This document shows, in pieces, positions 30,114 to 39,556 of a DNA stretch of 64,000 bases. Made by a program: the position numbers and the translations under genes. Positions within the stretch are counted from its first letter, which is position 1; each line of letters starts with the position of its first letter. The stretch is from Palsa-1248 sp963737835. GTDB lineage: Bacteria; Gemmatimonadota; Gemmatimonadetes; Gemmatimonadales; Gemmatimonadaceae. The DNA lies in the NCBI GenBank assembly GCA_963737835.1, contig CAVTUH010000001.1:3658001-3722000 (forward strand). The letters are read 5' to 3'. The notes beneath the pieces are model-generated. The model worked only from the letters and a program-made list of their open reading frames with translations, was not told the origin of the DNA and ran no database searches.

Positions 30114-31370
30114 TTACGCAGGCGCGCGGCCGAGTGTACTTGCGACTTCCGCGAGCGCGGCGTCGAGTCCCTCGGCGCTCGGCGCTCCACCTTGGGCGAT
30201 GTCCTTGGTGCCGCCGCCGCGACCGCCCAGCTTCGCCACCGTGGCTTGCATCAGCGCTCGCATGTCGAACGGCCCACCAGGAGACTGAGCGAAAACCAAC
30301 GACGCCTGTGGCGAGGTCCCCGCCAGGATAGCGACCACGTTCGGGGAGCTGCGGGTGAGCGCCTGCGCCAGGAGCTTGAGTCCGTTCACGTCCCGATCGG
30401 GGAAGCTTCGCACGACCACCCTGTATCCGCCGATGTCAGGAGTAGCGGCCAGCATCGCCGCCGCCTGCGCACCTGCGAGCTCCGCCTGCAATTGCTCGCG
30501 TTGTTTGCGCAACGACTGGACCTCATCGAGGGCTCGGCGCGCCTGCTCCGTCACGTCGGACCGAGCCGCGGAGAAGAGAGCGGCCGCCGCCGTTAGCACA
30601 GAGAAGTCGCCGCGGGCCGTCGCCACCGCGCGCTGGCCGGCGACAAACTCCACGCGCCAGCCATGCCGCACCTTTTCCGTCTTGCGCAGGAGCACGCACC
30701 CGATCTGACCGGTGCGACTGACGTGCGTGCCGCCGCACGCGCTGCGATCGAAATCCTGCACATCGATGATCCGCAGTTCGGATCGGTCGGCCACCGGATC
30801 CTTGCGCAGCTCCAAGCCCGCCGCATCTGCTGGCGTGACGAACCGCACGGCAACCGGTCGATCTTCGAGAATCACTTCGTTCGCCAGCCGCTCAGCCGAC
30901 TCGACCTGGGCGGTCGTCAACGCCGGCGTGTCCAGATCGATCGAGGAGTAATCGGCGCCCATGTGAAATGACACGGTGCGCATCCCAAACAGCCGGTCGA
31001 ATGCGGCCGACAGCACGTGCTGTGCAGAATGCTGTTGCATATGATCGCGACGGCGCACTGCATCGATCCGACCACGAACGCGAGTGCCCGGCTCAATGGC
31101 GCTCGGGAGCTCGCTGTGCTCCGATACCTCGACATAGTGCACGATCTCGCCATCGCTGGACTCGGCCACCTCGACAACGCGTACCTCGCACGTCGGATTC
31201 CCGACGTCCCCAACGGCAATCCAGCCGGCGTCGAACGGTTGACCGCCGCTCGTGGGATAGAATGCGGTGCGGTCGAGAATCAGCGCCGGACGCGGACCGG
31301 CGACGACCGCGCGTACTTCGGCGTCGAAGGTCTGGACGAAGGAGTCGTGGTAGTACAAGCGATCGGTCAT
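30114..31370 (-). CDS. Alanyl-tRNA editing protein (AlaX-L type with DHHA1 tail)
   Basis: 418 residues. Trans-editing hydrolase that removes Ser or Gly mischarged on tRNA-Ala. N-terminal beta-barrel domain (FYPTSGGQPFDAG, residues 37-49), then the zinc-binding editing core with HSAQH (His114, His118) and CGGTH (Cys212, His216), all four ligands present. A coiled-coil linker (about 270-300) and a C-terminal DHHA1-like region with GGRGGGTKDIAQGG complete it. This is alanyl-tRNA synthetase without its aminoacylation domain. Intact, and upstream of the dead Tat hydrolase with a 1-bp gap. Confidence 0.85.
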   Translation of the reverse strand: MTDRLYYHDSFVQTFDAEVRAVVAGPRPALILDRTAFYPTSGGQPFDAGWIAVGDVGNPTCEVRVVEVAESSDGEIVHYVEVSEHSELPSAIEPGTRVRGRIDAVRRRDHMQQHSAQHVLSAAFDRLFGMRTVSFHMGADYSSIDLDTPALTTAQVESAERLANEVILEDRPVAVRFVTPADAAGLELRKDPVADRSELRIIDVQDFDRSACGGTHVSRTGQIGCVLLRKTEKVRHGWRVEFVAGQRAVATARGDFSVLTAAAALFSAARSDVTEQARRALDEVQSLRKQREQLQAELAGAQAAAMLAATPDIGGYRVVVRSFPDRDVNGLKLLAQALTRSSPNVVAILAGTSPQASLVFAQSPGGPFDMRALMQATVAKLGGRGGGTKDIAQGGAPSAEGLDAALAEVASTLGRAPA

Positions 31371-31454
31371 GACAGGCGGCGAATGGGGACGGTCCTACCT
31401 CACCAAGATAAGGATTGGGACCACACCGAAGAGACGCGCAAACGGGTTGTGCGG

Positions 31455-31518
31455 GGTTGTGCGGGCAAGGCTTGACCGTATACCGGTACGTACTGTAAGC
31501 ATCGTGGATTACCACTGA
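31455..31518 (+). pseudogene. Possible C-terminal remnant of a HigB-type toxin
   Basis: The frame ending at the TGA 31516-31518 reads VSIVDYH, very like the common HigB/RelE ending EIVDYH, 15 bp before a HigA-like start. Upstream the frame has no further likeness and contains a duplicated GGTTGTGCGG stretch. Suggests that the toxin gene was lost except for its last codons. Confidence 0.4.
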
Positions 31519-31533
31519 ATGGGAGCACAACAC

Positions 31534-31926
31534 ATGGACCGCGATCTCTTCGAGCCGGTTACCCCGGGCGAGATGTTACAGGAGGCGTTTCTCGCCGAGT
31601 TCGGGCTGTCGCAGAATGCTTTGGCCAAAGCCATCGGGATCTCGCCCAATCGCATTGCCGAGATTGTTCACAATCGGCGCCGCATTACCGCCGACAAGCG
31701 CGAGTTCTGCACTCGAGCCCACAATTCGGCGGGTAGGGGCGACGCAATGCGTCGCCCGCCCCTCGCCGGCCACACCGCACACCACAACATCGGGGACGGC
31801 ACCGACCTCGACGTCCTTGAACACCCGTTGCACGACGGCGCGTCGAGTCTCAGCACCTCGAGTGCACATCATATAGTTGTAGGCGTCGCCCTCGATTGGA
31901 GCGAATCAACTCGTGGCGGCGAGTAA
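31534..31926 (+). pseudogene. HigA-type XRE antitoxin, truncated after its helix-turn-helix
   Basis: ATG 31534 with GGGAG 7-8 bp upstream. The first 57 residues are a textbook HigA start and XRE helix-turn-helix (FEPVTPGEMLQEAF, LSQNALAKAIGISPNRIAEI, RRRITADK). After about 31705 the protein changes to low-complexity sequence unlike HigA, 25 bp before a REP-like palindrome. The usual C-terminal helices are lost. DNA binding could survive, toxin neutralisation probably not, which fits the loss of the toxin. Confidence 0.7.
31731..31765. repeat. REP-like palindrome, copy 1
   Basis: GGGCGACGCA-A-TGCGTCGCCC (31737-31757) with flanks GGTAGG and CCCCTC. The same palindrome, without the central A, recurs at 57034-57053. 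It lies at the break point of the HigA gene. Confidence 0.65.
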
Positions 31927-31966
31927 GCGAGCGTACACAAGCAAGCGGTTTGATTGACTCAAGCGT

Positions 31967-33028
31967 CTACAGCCGCTCCATCCAGCCGTGAGGATCATCC
32001 GACTCCCCATAGCGAATGCCGGTGAGCGCCGCGTCGATCTTGCGAGTGAGCGCGCCGACGTCGCCCCCGTTGATCACCAGGCGCTCGCCACGGTAAGACA
32101 GCTCACCGATCGCCGCGATGCCGGCGCCGGTCCCCGTCGCCCACGCTTCCTTGAGGTGCCCGCGGCGGCCGCCTTCGAAGATCTCGGTGATCGACAGCGG
32201 GCGCTCGACGACCGGGACGCCCCAGTCGCGCAGCAAGGTCAGCACGGAATCGCGCGTGACGCCCGCAAGGATCGTGTCCGACAGCGGCGGCGTCACGACT
32301 TCATCGTCGAGCCTGACCATGAAGTTCATGATGCCGAGTTCGTCGACATACTCCCGGTGCACACCGTCAAGGAACAGCACCTGATGAAATCCCTGTTGCT
32401 GTGCCTCACGCGTCGAGAGCAACGTCGGCCCATAGTTGCCGCCCGTCTTCGCGAAACCGGCCCCGCCACGAACGGCGCGCACGTGTCGGTCGGACACCAG
32501 AATCTTGAGCCGCGGGTCACTGCCGTACACCGGGCCGCCCGGCGTCATGATCACATAATAGATGAAGCGCCGCGCCGGACGCACGCCGAGTGCGGCTTCC
32601 GATGCCACGACCGTCGGCCGAAGATACAAAGCAGTCCCCCGGGCACTCGGCACCCACTCGGCGTCGACCTGCACCACCGCCTTCAGCGACTCCACAAACA
32701 AGTCCGGGTCGATCTCCGGAATGCACATCCGCGCGCACGAACGCACGAGCCGCTCCGCATGGGCGGACGGGCGGAAGATCCCGATCGAACCGCTCTTGGC
32801 GCGGTAGGCCTTGAGCCCCTCGAACACCGACTGCCCATACTGTAAGGCCATCGCCGCGGGATCGAGCGGCAGCGCTTGATAGGGCTCGACGCGCGGACAG
32901 TGCCACCCATGGTCGTCGGAGTAGTCCATCACGAACATGTGATCCGTGAATACCGTCCCGAAGACCAGATCCGCATCCGCCGGACGTGGCTTCCTGGATC
33001 CGCTCTTCTTGATCTGAATGTCGGTCAC
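31967..33028 (-). CDS. ilvE: Branched-chain amino acid aminotransferase
   Basis: 353 residues, class IV PLP-dependent aminotransferase that interconverts Leu/Ile/Val and their 2-oxo acids. GTG 33028 is chosen for its GGAG site and because conserved sequence begins there. PLP lysine Lys194 in GFAKTGGNYGPTL; other family marks are QYGQSVFEGLKAY (63-75), RPT near 138, and EAWATGTGAGI near the C-terminus (phosphate-binding region). Intact, single-gene unit. Confidence 0.92.
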   Translation of the reverse strand: MTDIQIKKSGSRKPRPADADLVFGTVFTDHMFVMDYSDDHGWHCPRVEPYQALPLDPAAMALQYGQSVFEGLKAYRAKSGSIGIFRPSAHAERLVRSCARMCIPEIDPDLFVESLKAVVQVDAEWVPSARGTALYLRPTVVASEAALGVRPARRFIYYVIMTPGGPVYGSDPRLKILVSDRHVRAVRGGAGFAKTGGNYGPTLLSTREAQQQGFHQVLFLDGVHREYVDELGIMNFMVRLDDEVVTPPLSDTILAGVTRDSVLTLLRDWGVPVVERPLSITEIFEGGRRGHLKEAWATGTGAGIAAIGELSYRGERLVINGGDVGALTRKIDAALTGIRYGESDDPHGWMERL

Positions 33029-33506
33029 GTTCTCCGCTCCATGACGCCGCCCGTCAGTGCCGCTCGGGCGACGGGCGCTCACGCGCCCGAGAAAGTAGAA
33101 CAACAGAAAGGTGAACGTGGACAAATTACAAACAACGCGAGTTCGCCGCCGAAGACATGTGGCAACGGTAAAGATGGTGACGAAGGAGCCACGCGGGATA
33201 CGATGCTCGACCCGCCGCCCAGCGACCCGCTATTCATGGGCCCTCATTGGTACGATGCGCGACATAACTCGTTCAATGCGGCGGCAAAACGAGACGACCT
33301 GACCGAACTGCACTGTCGAGTCAGCCATCGACCGCAGCACAGCTCGACAAATTCGCCATTGCTCGATCTTCCCGGACTCGATATGGTTCGGCGCGCTCTC
33401 GTGCGCGCCGCGTAGCCGACAAATACCGTCGGACGTCTACGCACGCGTACCCCCAAGCGTTCGCGGTTGTCGTGTGCTGGACCAGAGCAGCCGAAGGTGA
33501 CGGACA
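33029..33506. other. 480 bp divergent intergenic region
   Basis: Lies between divergent ilvE and the large lipoprotein gene and should carry both promoters. No conserved frame seen. Confidence 0.4.
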
Positions 33507-35936
33507 GTGGTGCACACCCGCAGTCACCGTGCAAGTCGCGTATTCAGGATCATCGCGCTCGCTTCGGTGGTTGTGACAAGCGCGTGCTCCCACTCGTTGA
33601 CTGCGCCCAGGACCGGATCGCTCTCCGGCATCGTCTCGAGTAGCCTAGGCGGCGGACTGGCCGGCGTCAGCGTCGTCGTGACGCCCACAAACGGGTCCGC
33701 GCTCCCCGCAGTCATCACCGACACAACCGGGGCGTACCAGGTCACCGACGTGCCGATCGGCAGCGGATTGGTCGCGCTGTCGAAGCTCCCCAGTGGCTGC
33801 GCCACACCCAACCCGACGCCATACTCGTTGGCCACTTCACGCGCGACCGCAACCGCCAACATCACGGTTACTTGTCACCCGCCAGGCGGCACGATCTCCG
33901 GGACCGTAGCTACGAATCCAGGCGGGGTCGGCATCGCGAGCGCGACCGTCACTGTCACGCCGTCGGGCGCCAGTGCACTACCATCGGTGACCACGTCGGC
34001 GACGGGCACGTACTCGGTGACCGGCATCCCGATCGGCACCGGCGCGGGCTCGATCGCCGTGTCGAACGTGCCAACCGGCTGCACGCCGCCATCCACGACG
34101 CCGTACACGGGCCTCACGGGCACGACAGCGCTCGTCATCAACATCGGCGTCGCATGTCCCACCAACGTGACCTCGCTCGCGGTCGGGCAGGCCGCCATCT
34201 TCACGGGCTCGCCGGCCTTCGAGACGACACTCTCGCTCGCCCCGGAGGGCATCTACCTCCTCACCGTCGTCAACACTGATACCGCCTCCGCCTCGCTCGA
34301 GGATTTTCAGATCGCGGGATCGGTGGTCGGCGTGAGCACTGCGACCCGAGGTCGAGCCGCGGCCCCCGCACACGTGGTTGCCGCACAGCCGCGCCGAGTG
34401 CCACCGAGTTCGATCCGGCCAGCGACCAGCTCGATGCCGCCTGCGTACCGGCGTGAGATGGCGTTCATGCGACGGGCAGTGCGCAACCACCTCGCCGTCC
34501 TCGAGGACAATCGCCGCATCCTCGAGCGCTACGGCAATCCGCTGCCACAACTGCGAGCCGATGCCGCCTCGCGCCGCGCGCAACACGCGCCCGCGGTCAC
34601 AGCAAGGTCGCTCGTCGGCACCAAGGTCGGCAATGTGAACAAGGTGTACGTGCGTACCGCACTGCTAGGAATGTGCAGTCAGGTCGATTCGATCGGGGCC
34701 CGGACGGTCTACGTAGGCGCCCACGTACAAGTCATCGCCGATACCAGCCTCACGAACTGGCCATCGCAATTCCGTTTCGACTCCTCCTATTACCGCCAGT
34801 TCGGCGTCGAGTATGACACGCTGACCTACGCGAAGCACCTGCTCACCTACATCGGCGATCCGCTGCAGCTCGATCAAGATCTCTCCGGCGCCGGTAAGGT
34901 CACGATCGTCTTCACGCCGGTCATCAACAACTTCGCTGGTGGCACCATCGCCATGGTCAGCCCCTGCGACTTTTACTCGCGCAGCGTGAATCCGTTCTCG
35001 AACCTGACCGAGATGATCTACATGTCCGTCCCATCTGCGAGCGGGTTCGACATCAGCGACTGGGAAGCATTCGCGCGCTCGACCGCCGCCCACGAGAGCA
35101 AGCACGTGGTCTCGATCGGTGATCACATCATCGGCGGCACGTACGAGCCGGAGCTCGTCTGGCTCGAGGAGGGACTGGCGCAGATCTCATCGGAGATCTG
35201 GGGGCGCAACTACAACCTGGCCAGCTGGCGCTCGGACGCAGGGTTCGATCAGACCATCGGGTGCGAACCGACGTTTGTCGATCCGCTGCGGTGCCAGACG
35301 CCCAACAGCCCGTTCACGTTCACCTTCAGTCACTTCCCGTTTCTCTTCACCTTCCTCGAGGAGATCGACAGCACGGGCCTCTCGCCACAGGAGTCCTTTT
35401 CGGGCACGACAGAAGGGAAGTACGGCGCGGGCTGGAACTTCGCCCGCTGGGCGATCGACAACTATGCGAATGGCTCCAGCGCCGCCGCCGAAGGCGGATT
35501 CATCAAGTCGATGATTACCAACACCAGCCTCCATGGCCTCGCCAACGTGAGCAACGCGACCGGCGCCCCCGTGGCTGACATGCTGGTCTACTGGAGTCTC
35601 GTTACTGCGCTCGACCAATCGACGCTGCTCGACTCCGCGTCGTTCATCCCCCAGGACCCACGCGTCACGGTGCCGAGCTTCGACCTGCGGAACATCTACG
35701 CGGTGCTCTTCACTCAAGCGTCCTTCTACCCACTTCCCGCGCCGCTCCGACCGTATCTCCTCACGCCCGGATCATTCCAGTTCAAGAAAACCGGCATCCC
35801 AGGAACCGGGAAGACGTATTGGCTCCTGCCGAACGGCCCGGCCACGATCGACGAGCAGCTGCAGCTCCTAAGCGGGACAGGGGGGCCGATCTCGCCATCG
35901 AGCGGATTTCGGGTGGGCATCGTGAGGGTGCAGTGA
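33507..35936 (+). CDS. Gluzincin-like metallopeptidase lipoprotein with carboxypeptidase-regulatory repeats
   Basis: 809 residues from GTG. Lipobox VVVTSAC near residue 27. Two carboxypeptidase-regulatory-like/CNA-B-like domains in tandem (GSLSGIVSSSLGGGLAGVSV and GTISGTVATNPGGVGIASA), each closing with a conserved Cys-Thr/Pro segment. A basic helical stretch (about 310-375) links to the catalytic half: HESKH (His529, Glu530, His533) followed by EE (554-555) in WLEEGLAQ, the spacing of gluzincin zinc peptidases such as the M30 family. Surface peptidase is a fair prediction; the subfamily is not certain. Followed by a tandem repeat. Confidence 0.75.
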   Translation: MVHTRSHRASRVFRIIALASVVVTSACSHSLTAPRTGSLSGIVSSSLGGGLAGVSVVVTPTNGSALPAVITDTTGAYQVTDVPIGSGLVALSKLPSGCATPNPTPYSLATSRATATANITVTCHPPGGTISGTVATNPGGVGIASATVTVTPSGASALPSVTTSATGTYSVTGIPIGTGAGSIAVSNVPTGCTPPSTTPYTGLTGTTALVINIGVACPTNVTSLAVGQAAIFTGSPAFETTLSLAPEGIYLLTVVNTDTASASLEDFQIAGSVVGVSTATRGRAAAPAHVVAAQPRRVPPSSIRPATSSMPPAYRREMAFMRRAVRNHLAVLEDNRRILERYGNPLPQLRADAASRRAQHAPAVTARSLVGTKVGNVNKVYVRTALLGMCSQVDSIGARTVYVGAHVQVIADTSLTNWPSQFRFDSSYYRQFGVEYDTLTYAKHLLTYIGDPLQLDQDLSGAGKVTIVFTPVINNFAGGTIAMVSPCDFYSRSVNPFSNLTEMIYMSVPSASGFDISDWEAFARSTAAHESKHVVSIGDHIIGGTYEPELVWLEEGLAQISSEIWGRNYNLASWRSDAGFDQTIGCEPTFVDPLRCQTPNSPFTFTFSHFPFLFTFLEEIDSTGLSPQESFSGTTEGKYGAGWNFARWAIDNYANGSSAAAEGGFIKSMITNTSLHGLANVSNATGAPVADMLVYWSLVTALDQSTLLDSASFIPQDPRVTVPSFDLRNIYAVLFTQASFYPLPAPLRPYLLTPGSFQFKKTGIPGTGKTYWLLPNGPATIDEQLQLLSGTGGPISPSSGFRVGIVRVQ

Positions 35937-35972
35937 GAGGGGAATGGATGAGGTCGCTTGGCGTCAAACGGC

Positions 35973-36009
35973 GGGGTCAGGGGGTCAGGGGGTCAGGGGG
36001 TCAGGGGGC
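35973..36009. repeat. Tandem repeat of GGGGGTCA (8 bp, about 4 copies)
   Basis: Four near-perfect copies of an 8-bp unit just after the lipoprotein gene. A related array on the opposite strand lies at 36083-36114, so the two could fold back on each other. Confidence 0.8.
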
Positions 36010-36082
36010 GGATGTAATCGTCGTGAAAGCCACACCACCCTAGTTTCACCATGCTGGACTCCATTAGTAGGTGCCGCGTTTG

Positions 36083-36114
36083 GTCCCTGATCCCCGATCC
36101 CTGACCCCTGACAC
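36083..36114. repeat. Tandem repeat of TCCCTGA-type heptamers
   Basis: TCCCTGA, TCCCCGA, TCCCTGA, CCCCTGA in a row, complementary in sense to the GGGTCA array 75 bp upstream and ending 12 bp before the exporter permease start. Confidence 0.75.
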
Positions 36115-36126
36115 CGCCGTTCGCCT

Positions 36127-37344
36127 TTGAACTACTGGGCCCTCCTCGCCTCGTCCATCTGGACGCTGCTCCGCAACAAGATGCGGAGTATCCTCACGAT
36201 CCTCGGGATCACCATCGGGATCGCGGCGGTCATCTGCGTCGTGGCCATCGGCAAGGCCGGGCAGGCGCGCGTCGAGCAGCAGCTCAACAACCTGGGCGAC
36301 AACTTCGTGTGGATCGAGGCGGGGGGCCGCGCCGTCAATGGCGTGCGGACCGGGGTGCACGGCACGAAAAGCCTCACCCTGGCTGACGGCTTCGCCATCA
36401 AGAACCAGATCCCGCTCATCAAGGCGATGTCGCCCAATGTCGATGGATCGGTCCAGATCATCTATCGCAACCAGAACTGGTTCACGAACTACCGCGGTGT
36501 CTCGCCCGACTTCTTCGACATCAAGCGTTGGTACGTGGGCGAAGGTGCCTTGTTCTCTGAGGACGATGTCGATCGAGCCGCGGACGTCTGCGTGATCGGC
36601 CGAACGGTGCAGCAACAGCTCTTTCCCAACGAGGACCCGATCGGCAAGGTCATCCGGGTCACCGGCCTGCCGTGCCGAGTGGTGGCAACGCTTCAGCCGA
36701 AGGGCCTGTCGATGTCGGGTCAGGACCAGGATGATACCGTCATCATGCCGTATACGACGGTCATGAAAAAACTCCGCGGCATCGCCTGGCTGGATGACAT
36801 CATGTGCTCGGCCGTTTCTCCTTCTGCCATCAAGCTGGCCGGCCAGCAGGCGGCGGCCCTCCTCCGCGACCGGCATCGGCTCCGGCCGGAACAGGAGGAC
36901 GATTTCAACATCCGCAACCCCGAGGACATCATCCAGACGCAGATCGAGGCCAGCCATACGCTCACCCTCTTGCTCGCGGCGATCGCGTCGATCTCCCTCG
37001 TCGTCGGTGGCATCGGCATCATGAACGTGATGCTCGTCTCCGTGACCGAACGCACCCGCGAGATCGGCGTGCGCGTCGCGGTCGGCGCGACCGAGAGCGC
37101 GATTCAACTCCAGTTCCTGGGAGAGTCGGTGCTCTTGAGCCTCGTCGGCGGTGCAGCCGGCGTGCTCCTCGGCATCGTCGTCTCCGTCATCGGCGGCCGA
37201 GCCCTCGGGTGGGCCATGCAACTCTCGGTCGAGGCGGTGATCCTGGCCGCACTGTTCTCGATCGCCGTCGGTGTGTTCTTCGGCTACTACCCCGCGCGCA
37301 AAGCCGCGCTCCTCGATCCCATTGATGCCCTCCGCTATGAGTGA
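36127..37344 (+). CDS. MacB-type ABC transporter permease
   Basis: 405 residues from TTG. One N-terminal membrane helix (MRSILTILGITIGIAAVICV, about 19-38), a large periplasmic MacB core domain, then three C-terminal helices with the FtsX signature region (VVGGIGIMNVMLVSVTERTREIGVRVAVGA). Unlike E. coli MacB the ATPase is a separate protein, encoded two genes downstream. Works with a membrane-fusion protein to drive export through a TolC-like channel; macrolides, lipids or peptides are possible cargo. Confidence 0.88.
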   Translation: MNYWALLASSIWTLLRNKMRSILTILGITIGIAAVICVVAIGKAGQARVEQQLNNLGDNFVWIEAGGRAVNGVRTGVHGTKSLTLADGFAIKNQIPLIKAMSPNVDGSVQIIYRNQNWFTNYRGVSPDFFDIKRWYVGEGALFSEDDVDRAADVCVIGRTVQQQLFPNEDPIGKVIRVTGLPCRVVATLQPKGLSMSGQDQDDTVIMPYTTVMKKLRGIAWLDDIMCSAVSPSAIKLAGQQAAALLRDRHRLRPEQEDDFNIRNPEDIIQTQIEASHTLTLLLAAIASISLVVGGIGIMNVMLVSVTERTREIGVRVAVGATESAIQLQFLGESVLLSLVGGAAGVLLGIVVSVIGGRALGWAMQLSVEAVILAALFSIAVGVFFGYYPARKAALLDPIDALRYE

Positions 37345-38686
37345 CGGCACGAGCGTATCATCGCCCCGACGCATCCGCTGGGCCGTCACCATCGGTGGTG
37401 CCGCGCTCGTCGTCGCCTTCGCCGCGTTCAAGCTGCGCGGCGGGTCGCACGTGCAATACTTCACAGCGTCCGTGACGCGCGGCGACATCCACGACGTCGT
37501 CGACGCCACCGGAACCGTCAACGCCGTGACGACCGTGCAGGTCGGCTCACAGGTGTCCGGACGGGTCGCCACGCTCCGCGCCGATTTCAACTCCCGGGTC
37601 CACCGCGGCGACATCATCGCGCTCATCGACCCGACCCTCTTCCGTGCGGCTCTGGAGCAGGCGACCGCGGACCACGAGAGTGCCCAGGCGAGTGTCATCG
37701 CCGCCCAGGCGGACCTCGAAAAGGCACAGGCCACTCTGGCACAGTCCAAGAGCGACTATGAGCGCTACGTCCCGCTGGTGGCCAAGGACTATGCGACGGC
37801 ACAAACACTGACCGACATGAAGGCGACGGTCGACGTCGCCCAGGCAACCGTCGACGGCGCGGCGGCTACGTTGGCACAGGCCAAGGCCCAGGTCAAGCTC
37901 AAGGCCGCAGCCGTCGACGTGGCGCGCGCCAACATCGAGTACACGGTGATCCGCTCGCCGATCGATGGCACCGTGGTCGCGCGCAACGTCGATGTCGGGC
38001 AGACGGTCGCCGCCTCGCTACAGGCGCCGACGATTTTCACCATTGCACAGGACCTGACGAAAATGCAGCTCTACGCCGCGACCGATGAGTCCGACGTCGG
38101 CCGCGTGCAGCTCGGGCGACCGGTGACATTCAAGGTCGACGCGTTCCCGAAGGAGACCTTCAAGGGAATCGTGAGCCAGATTCGCATGAACGCGTCGACG
38201 GTGCAGAACGTCGTCACCTACAGCACGATCATCGATTTCGCCAATCCGGATCTCAAGCTCTTCCCCGGGATGACCGCATACGTCACGGTGCCCGTGGCGA
38301 GCGTGCACGACGTGGTGAAGGTGCCCAACAGCGCGCTCCGATATCGTCCCCCGCTCTCGGCCGATGAGCTGCACCAGCTGTACGTACGCGCGGGCATCGA
38401 CGACCACGCGACGGAGCGCAATGGCTTCACTCCGGCTGATGACACGGCCGCGACCGTCCCGGCGCCAAACTCGCAGGCCCACCGACCAGCCGCGCACGCG
38501 GCTCCGGCGCAGGAAAGGGCGATCGTCTGGAAGCGCACGGGCGGCGGCGATGTCGAGCCCGTGCAACTGGCCCTCGGCATCACCGACCACGCCTACACCG
38601 AGGTCGTCGCGGTCATCAAGGGCACGTTGAGCACAGGTGACGAGGTCATTACCGGATCCGTCGCCCAAAGCGGCGCACGGCGATAG
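37337..38686 (+). CDS. MacA/HlyD-type periplasmic adaptor
   Basis: 449 residues; ATG 37337 overlaps the permease stop by 8 bp. One N-terminal membrane anchor (WAVTIGGAALVVAFAAF), barrel-sandwich hybrid halves (GTVNAVTTVQVGSQVSGRV and RSPIDGTVVARNVDVGQTV) around a long Ala/Lys/Glu/Gln coiled-coil hairpin (about 105-195), then beta-barrel domains. An unusual Pro/Ala-rich insert (about 375-412) sits before the membrane-proximal end. Links the permease with an outer membrane channel not encoded here. Confidence 0.88.
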   Translation: MSDGTSVSSPRRIRWAVTIGGAALVVAFAAFKLRGGSHVQYFTASVTRGDIHDVVDATGTVNAVTTVQVGSQVSGRVATLRADFNSRVHRGDIIALIDPTLFRAALEQATADHESAQASVIAAQADLEKAQATLAQSKSDYERYVPLVAKDYATAQTLTDMKATVDVAQATVDGAAATLAQAKAQVKLKAAAVDVARANIEYTVIRSPIDGTVVARNVDVGQTVAASLQAPTIFTIAQDLTKMQLYAATDESDVGRVQLGRPVTFKVDAFPKETFKGIVSQIRMNASTVQNVVTYSTIIDFANPDLKLFPGMTAYVTVPVASVHDVVKVPNSALRYRPPLSADELHQLYVRAGIDDHATERNGFTPADDTAATVPAPNSQAHRPAAHAAPAQERAIVWKRTGGGDVEPVQLALGITDHAYTEVVAVIKGTLSTGDEVITGSVAQSGARR

Positions 38687-38703
38687 GCCGCTCGCGTTCG
38701 CCC

Positions 38704-39549
38704 ATGCCGTTCACACAGCTTGCCCGGGACATGCGCCAGCGCTTCACCGGCGCCCCAGCCCACGACGCAACCGATGCCTCCAGCGGCGCCGATGGCGAAC
38801 AGAGAGCTCTGGGCGGCGAGATCATTCGTGTCGAGGACCTCAACCGCTACTACGACCTGGGCGAGACGCGCGTGCACGCGCTGCGCGGCGTCAGCTTGAG
38901 CGTGAAGCGCGGGAGCTTCGTCGCCATCATGGGCGCGAGTGGGAGCGGGAAGTCGACACTCATGAACATCCTGGGCTGTCTCGATCGCCCGACGACGGGC
39001 CGCTACTTGCTCGACGGGATCGATGTCTCCACCCTCAACAAGGAGACGCTGGCCGGCATCCGGAACCGCAAATTGGGATTCGTGTTCCAGGGGTTCCATC
39101 TGTTGGCGCGTACGACAGCGCTCGAGAACGTCGAGCTGCCCACGCTCTACACGCGCCTCGACAAGGCGGAGCGCCTCTCGCGCGCGAATGCGGCACTGGC
39201 GACGGTGGGACTCGCTGAACGAGCCGAGCACTTCCCATCGCAGCTGTCCGGCGGCCAACAGCAGCGAGTCGCCATAGCGCGAGCGCTGGTCAATCGGCCG
39301 GCCTTGTTGCTGGCGGATGAACCGACGGGGAATCTCGACAGCCGCACGTCGGTGGAGATCATGCAGGTCCTGCAGGATCTCAACGATCTGGGTCTCACGG
39401 TCGTGATGGTGACGCACGAGGCGGACATCGCGCAGTTCGCACACCGGATCATCGTGTTTCGCGACGGACGCGTGCAGCGGGACGAGGCGGTGGTCGATCG
39501 GCCGTCGGCGCGGGATGTGCTGGCGACTATGCCGGCGTTGGAGGACTAG
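38704..39549 (+). CDS. MacB-type ABC transporter ATP-binding protein
   Basis: 281 residues. After a 37-residue nonconserved extension comes a LolD/MacB-type ATPase: Walker A GASGSGKST (77-85), signature LSGGQ (181-185), Walker B LLLADEPTGNLD (Asp205, Glu206) and switch His238. Third gene of the exporter operon, 17 bp after the adaptor. Its stop faces the DUF1080 stop only 7 bp away. Confidence 0.92.
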   Translation: MPFTQLARDMRQRFTGAPAHDATDASSGADGEQRALGGEIIRVEDLNRYYDLGETRVHALRGVSLSVKRGSFVAIMGASGSGKSTLMNILGCLDRPTTGRYLLDGIDVSTLNKETLAGIRNRKLGFVFQGFHLLARTTALENVELPTLYTRLDKAERLSRANAALATVGLAERAEHFPSQLSGGQQQRVAIARALVNRPALLLADEPTGNLDSRTSVEIMQVLQDLNDLGLTVVMVTHEADIAQFAHRIIVFRDGRVQRDEAVVDRPSARDVLATMPALED

Positions 39550-39556
39550 GCTGATC

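Noticed and set aside
30192..30596. Plus-strand open frame inside the AlaX-type gene
   Set aside because: Mirror frame of a gene with intact zinc ligands.
36064..37749. Long open frame (about 560 codons) on the minus strand
   Set aside because: Antisense to the MacB-like permease and adaptor; composition (Asp/Arg/His-rich) is that of a mirror frame in GC-rich DNA.
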